Shown here: piece by piece, positions 62,405-64,000 of the stretch
Layout of the letters: every line of letters starts with the position of its first letter
Numbering within the stretch: the first letter of the stretch is position 1
Source of the DNA: Methylothermaceae bacterium
GTDB lineage: Bacteria; Pseudomonadota; Gammaproteobacteria; Methylococcales; Methylothermaceae
NCBI GenBank assembly: GCA_026981855.1
Contig: JALSIB010000025.1
Span: forward strand, 1-64,000
DNA: 64,000 nt
Direction: 5' to 3'
Position numbers and translations under genes: made by a program
Notes under the pieces: model-generated
What the model saw: the letters and a program-made list of their open reading frames with translations, nothing else
What the model was told of the DNA's origin: nothing
Databases searched by the model: none

Positions 62405-63235
62405 TCAGCCCTTGCCTTCCCGCTTCATGCGCGCCAGACGATTGGCCGCCAATCCGGCCGCATGGGTATTGGGAAACCGCCGGATCACGTTTTCTAGGAT
62501 GCCGCGGGCATCTTTCCAGCGCCCCTGCTCATAGGCCACATAACCAAGCTTGAGCTGGGCATCGGGAACCTTGAGGCTGGAAGGGTAGCGCTCCACGACC
62601 TGGCGGAAAGCCTCCCGCGCCGCCTTGAAATCCCGCTTCACGTAATAGGCCTCACCCAGCCAGTAATAGGCGTTGGCCGACAAGGTGGTGCGGGGATAGT
62701 GTTGCAGGAAGCGGGTGAAGGCGGTGATGGCGGCATCGAAATGCCCGGCCTGAAGCTGATTGTAAGCCTTGCGGTAATGCCGCTTGGCCTTCTCGCTCGG
62801 CGGCGCCAGGGCGGCGGCCGGTTGTGGGGAAGCGTCGGCCTTTTCGACGGAACCTGCTGGAGAAGGCGCTGCCACAGCGGCATCCGCCGGGACAGGGGGT
62901 GGCGCCGCCGAAGCGGTATCGCCCCCCTCAGCGGCCGGGGCGGGGGCTCTTCCTTCCAGGCGACGCAGGCGGCCATCCAGATCGAGATACTGGCGCTTTT
63001 GTCCCTCCCGGGCGCGTTTCAGGGCGTTTTCCAGGGTCTCGACCTGCCCCCGCAACGCCTGGACTTCCTGCTGCAACTGGGTGACCTGTTGCATCATTTC
63101 CATCAATGCCCGGCTCGAAAGCCGTTGCTCCAGAATCCGAACCCGTCTCTCCAGTTCGCTTTCCCCCGCCCAGGTGGTGGAAACCGCGAAGAGCAACGCC
63201 ATCGCCCCACCTCTGCGCACGACTTCAACCCCCAT
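62405..63235 (-). CDS. cpoB: Cell division coordinator CpoB (YbgF)
   Basis: CpoB is the periplasmic Tol-Pal partner that links outer-membrane constriction with PBP1B. The 276-residue protein has a signal peptide (MGVEVVRRGGAMALLFAVSTTWA), an N-terminal trimerising coiled coil (about 25-95), a long Ala/Pro-rich linker (about 95-145) and C-terminal TPR repeats (YRKAYNQLQAGHFDAAI, ANAYYWLGEAYYVKRDF, LKLGYVAYEQGRW). It overlaps the pal stop by 11 nt, as expected for this operon. Confidence 0.96.
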   Translation of the reverse strand: MGVEVVRRGGAMALLFAVSTTWAGESELERRVRILEQRLSSRALMEMMQQVTQLQQEVQALRGQVETLENALKRAREGQKRQYLDLDGRLRRLEGRAPAPAAEGGDTASAAPPPVPADAAVAAPSPAGSVEKADASPQPAAALAPPSEKAKRHYRKAYNQLQAGHFDAAITAFTRFLQHYPRTTLSANAYYWLGEAYYVKRDFKAAREAFRQVVERYPSSLKVPDAQLKLGYVAYEQGRWKDARGILENVIRRFPNTHAAGLAANRLARMKREGKG

Positions 63236-63791
63236 AGACGATCTCTACCCGGCGGTTTTTCTGCCAGGCCGCCTCATCATGCCCCAGGGCCAACGGCTTT
63301 TCCTCGCCATAGGAAATGACCCGGATCCGCCGGTGGGCCACCCCGCTGAGCTCCAGCAGCTTGGCCACCGATTTGGCGCGGGCCTCGCCCAAGGCGATGT
63401 TGTATTCGCGCGAACCGCGCTCGTCGGTATGCCCTTCCAGGGTGACAACCAATTGGGGATGGGCCATCAGATAACGGGCATGGGCCTGGACGACCGGGAT
63501 GTCCGCCGGCCGCACCTGGGCGCTGTCGAAATCGAAATAGAGGATGCGTCTGGCCAGCAGGCCCGCCTGGTCGGGGCCGGCCTGCCCGCCTTCTCCCGCC
63601 TCACCGGTCCCCAGGGTTTGAACCTCGTACACGGTCGCCCCCTCGCCCGCCGCCAGTCCCCGGGTCGTCGCATCCGCGGCGGCCTGGCCCGCCGCGGCCT
63701 CCGTGTCCGCCGCTTCCCTGCCGCCGCCACCAAACGTCTCGCAACCCGTAAGGATCGCAACCAACATCAAGCTCAACATCACACGTGTCAT
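63225..63791 (-). CDS. pal: Peptidoglycan-associated lipoprotein Pal
   Basis: Pal anchors the outer membrane to peptidoglycan as part of the Tol-Pal system. The 188-residue protein has lipobox LTGC (Cys17), an Ala/Gly-rich linker (about 20-75) that is longer than in E. coli Pal, and an OmpA-like domain with YFDFDSAQVRPAD, LEGHTDERGSREYN and SYGEEKPLALGHDEAAW, which contain the diaminopimelate-binding residues. GGAGGAG lies just upstream of the ATG. It lies between tolB and cpoB. Confidence 0.97.
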   Translation of the reverse strand: MTRVMLSLMLVAILTGCETFGGGGREAADTEAAAGQAAADATTRGLAAGEGATVYEVQTLGTGEAGEGGQAGPDQAGLLARRILYFDFDSAQVRPADIPVVQAHARYLMAHPQLVVTLEGHTDERGSREYNIALGEARAKSVAKLLELSGVAHRRIRVISYGEEKPLALGHDEAAWQKNRRVEIVYGG

Positions 63792-63806
63792 CTTCTCCTC
63801 CTTCGG

Positions 63807-64000
63807 TCAAAAAGGCGACCACGCCGGTTCTCTCACATCGCCTTCCGGCGTGGCGAGCTGCTGGCGCACCCGGCCATCCACGGACACCGCGGCCAACTGG
63901 CCGCGGCCATCTATCTGAGTCGCATACAAAATCATACTGCCATTGGGGGCGAAACTGGGGGATTCGTCCAAAGGACCGGGCGTGAGGATCGACAAGGTGC
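63807..64000 (-). CDS. tolB: Tol-Pal system protein TolB (C-terminal fragment)
   Basis: The gene runs off the window's end; only about 63 C-terminal residues are seen. GPLDESPSFAPNGSMILYAT and REPAWSPF are beta-propeller blades typical of the TolB C-terminal domain that binds Pal. The stop lies 15 nt before pal, fitting the usual tolB-pal order. Confidence 0.93.
   Translation of the reverse strand, partial: TLSILTPGPLDESPSFAPNGSMILYATQIDGRGQLAAVSVDGRVRQQLATPEGDVREPAWSPF

Overview
The window looks like a chromosomal segment of a GC-rich gammaproteobacterium. Signs of this are the tolB-pal-cpoB-queE-queC order, class I adenylate cyclase, CsiV, a PA0069-type radical SAM protein, an H-NS-type nucleoid protein, S-methyl-5'-thioinosine phosphorylase next to nagZ, and a YqiB-type DUF1249 protein close to an ADP-ribose pyrophosphatase. 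I see no marker that fixes genus or lifestyle, and no phage, insertion sequence, CRISPR array or rRNA. Most genes are housekeeping, so the interest lies in regulation, gene pairings and small elements.

Layout. 0-6 kb (minus): hrcA-grpE-dnaK-dnaJ-dapB. A perfect CIRCE operator lies on the hrcA promoter, and a near-consensus sigma-32 promoter overlaps the end of grpE. 6-10.5 kb (plus): nadK, recN and an overlapping agmatine-to-putrescine pair (aguA-aguB). 10.5-16.8 kb: H-NS-like gene, a secreted rhodanese-like gene, mfd, a conserved unknown, a Uma2 gene and csiV. 16.9-19.7 kb (minus): purine/methylthioadenosine salvage and cell-wall recycling (MTIP, hpt, a small membrane protein, nagZ) with overlapping stops and starts. 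19.7-24 kb: radical SAM gene, a second Uma2 gene, and a VapBC-type pair coupled to uup. 24-34 kb: a glycosyltransferase-like/IPT-like pair, an SPFH protein, dgt, a ybaK/RnfD-like/DUF2330 operon and a SWIM-SNF2 helicase.

34-43 kb: tRNA-Ser(GGA) with promoter and terminator, a Gfo/Idh oxidoreductase, a META lipoprotein, a DUF4332/DUF937/BON-LysM operon, a beta-helix lipoprotein preceded by a palindromic element, a group II PLP decarboxylase resembling histidine decarboxylase, and dihydroxyacetone kinase subunits (dhaL, dhaK) facing each other with a HAD phosphatase. 43.5-48.5 kb (plus): argH, then a degenerate PAS-GGDEF protein directly ahead of adenylate cyclase. 48.5-55.8 kb: esterase, an orphan TRAP binding protein, a PHP-domain protein, DUF1249, queD, a PilZ protein, a PhoPQ-like two-component pair and nudF. 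55.8-61 kb: a lone secretin-N-like protein, a polytopic membrane protein, a SDH-type ClpP-fold protein with Asp at the expected nucleophile, a cobalamin riboswitch with btuB, and a 50-residue four-cysteine gene. 61-64 kb (minus): queC, queE, cpoB, pal and the end of tolB.

Three copies of a short dispersed hairpin repeat are present near 15.2, 56.6 and 58.4 kb. One lies inside a translated signal-peptide region. No complete undescribed system is obvious. The best candidates for a second look are the B12 locus with its pseudo-protease and small Cys4 gene, the RnfD-like/DUF2330 pair, and the degenerate GGDEF-adenylate cyclase pair.
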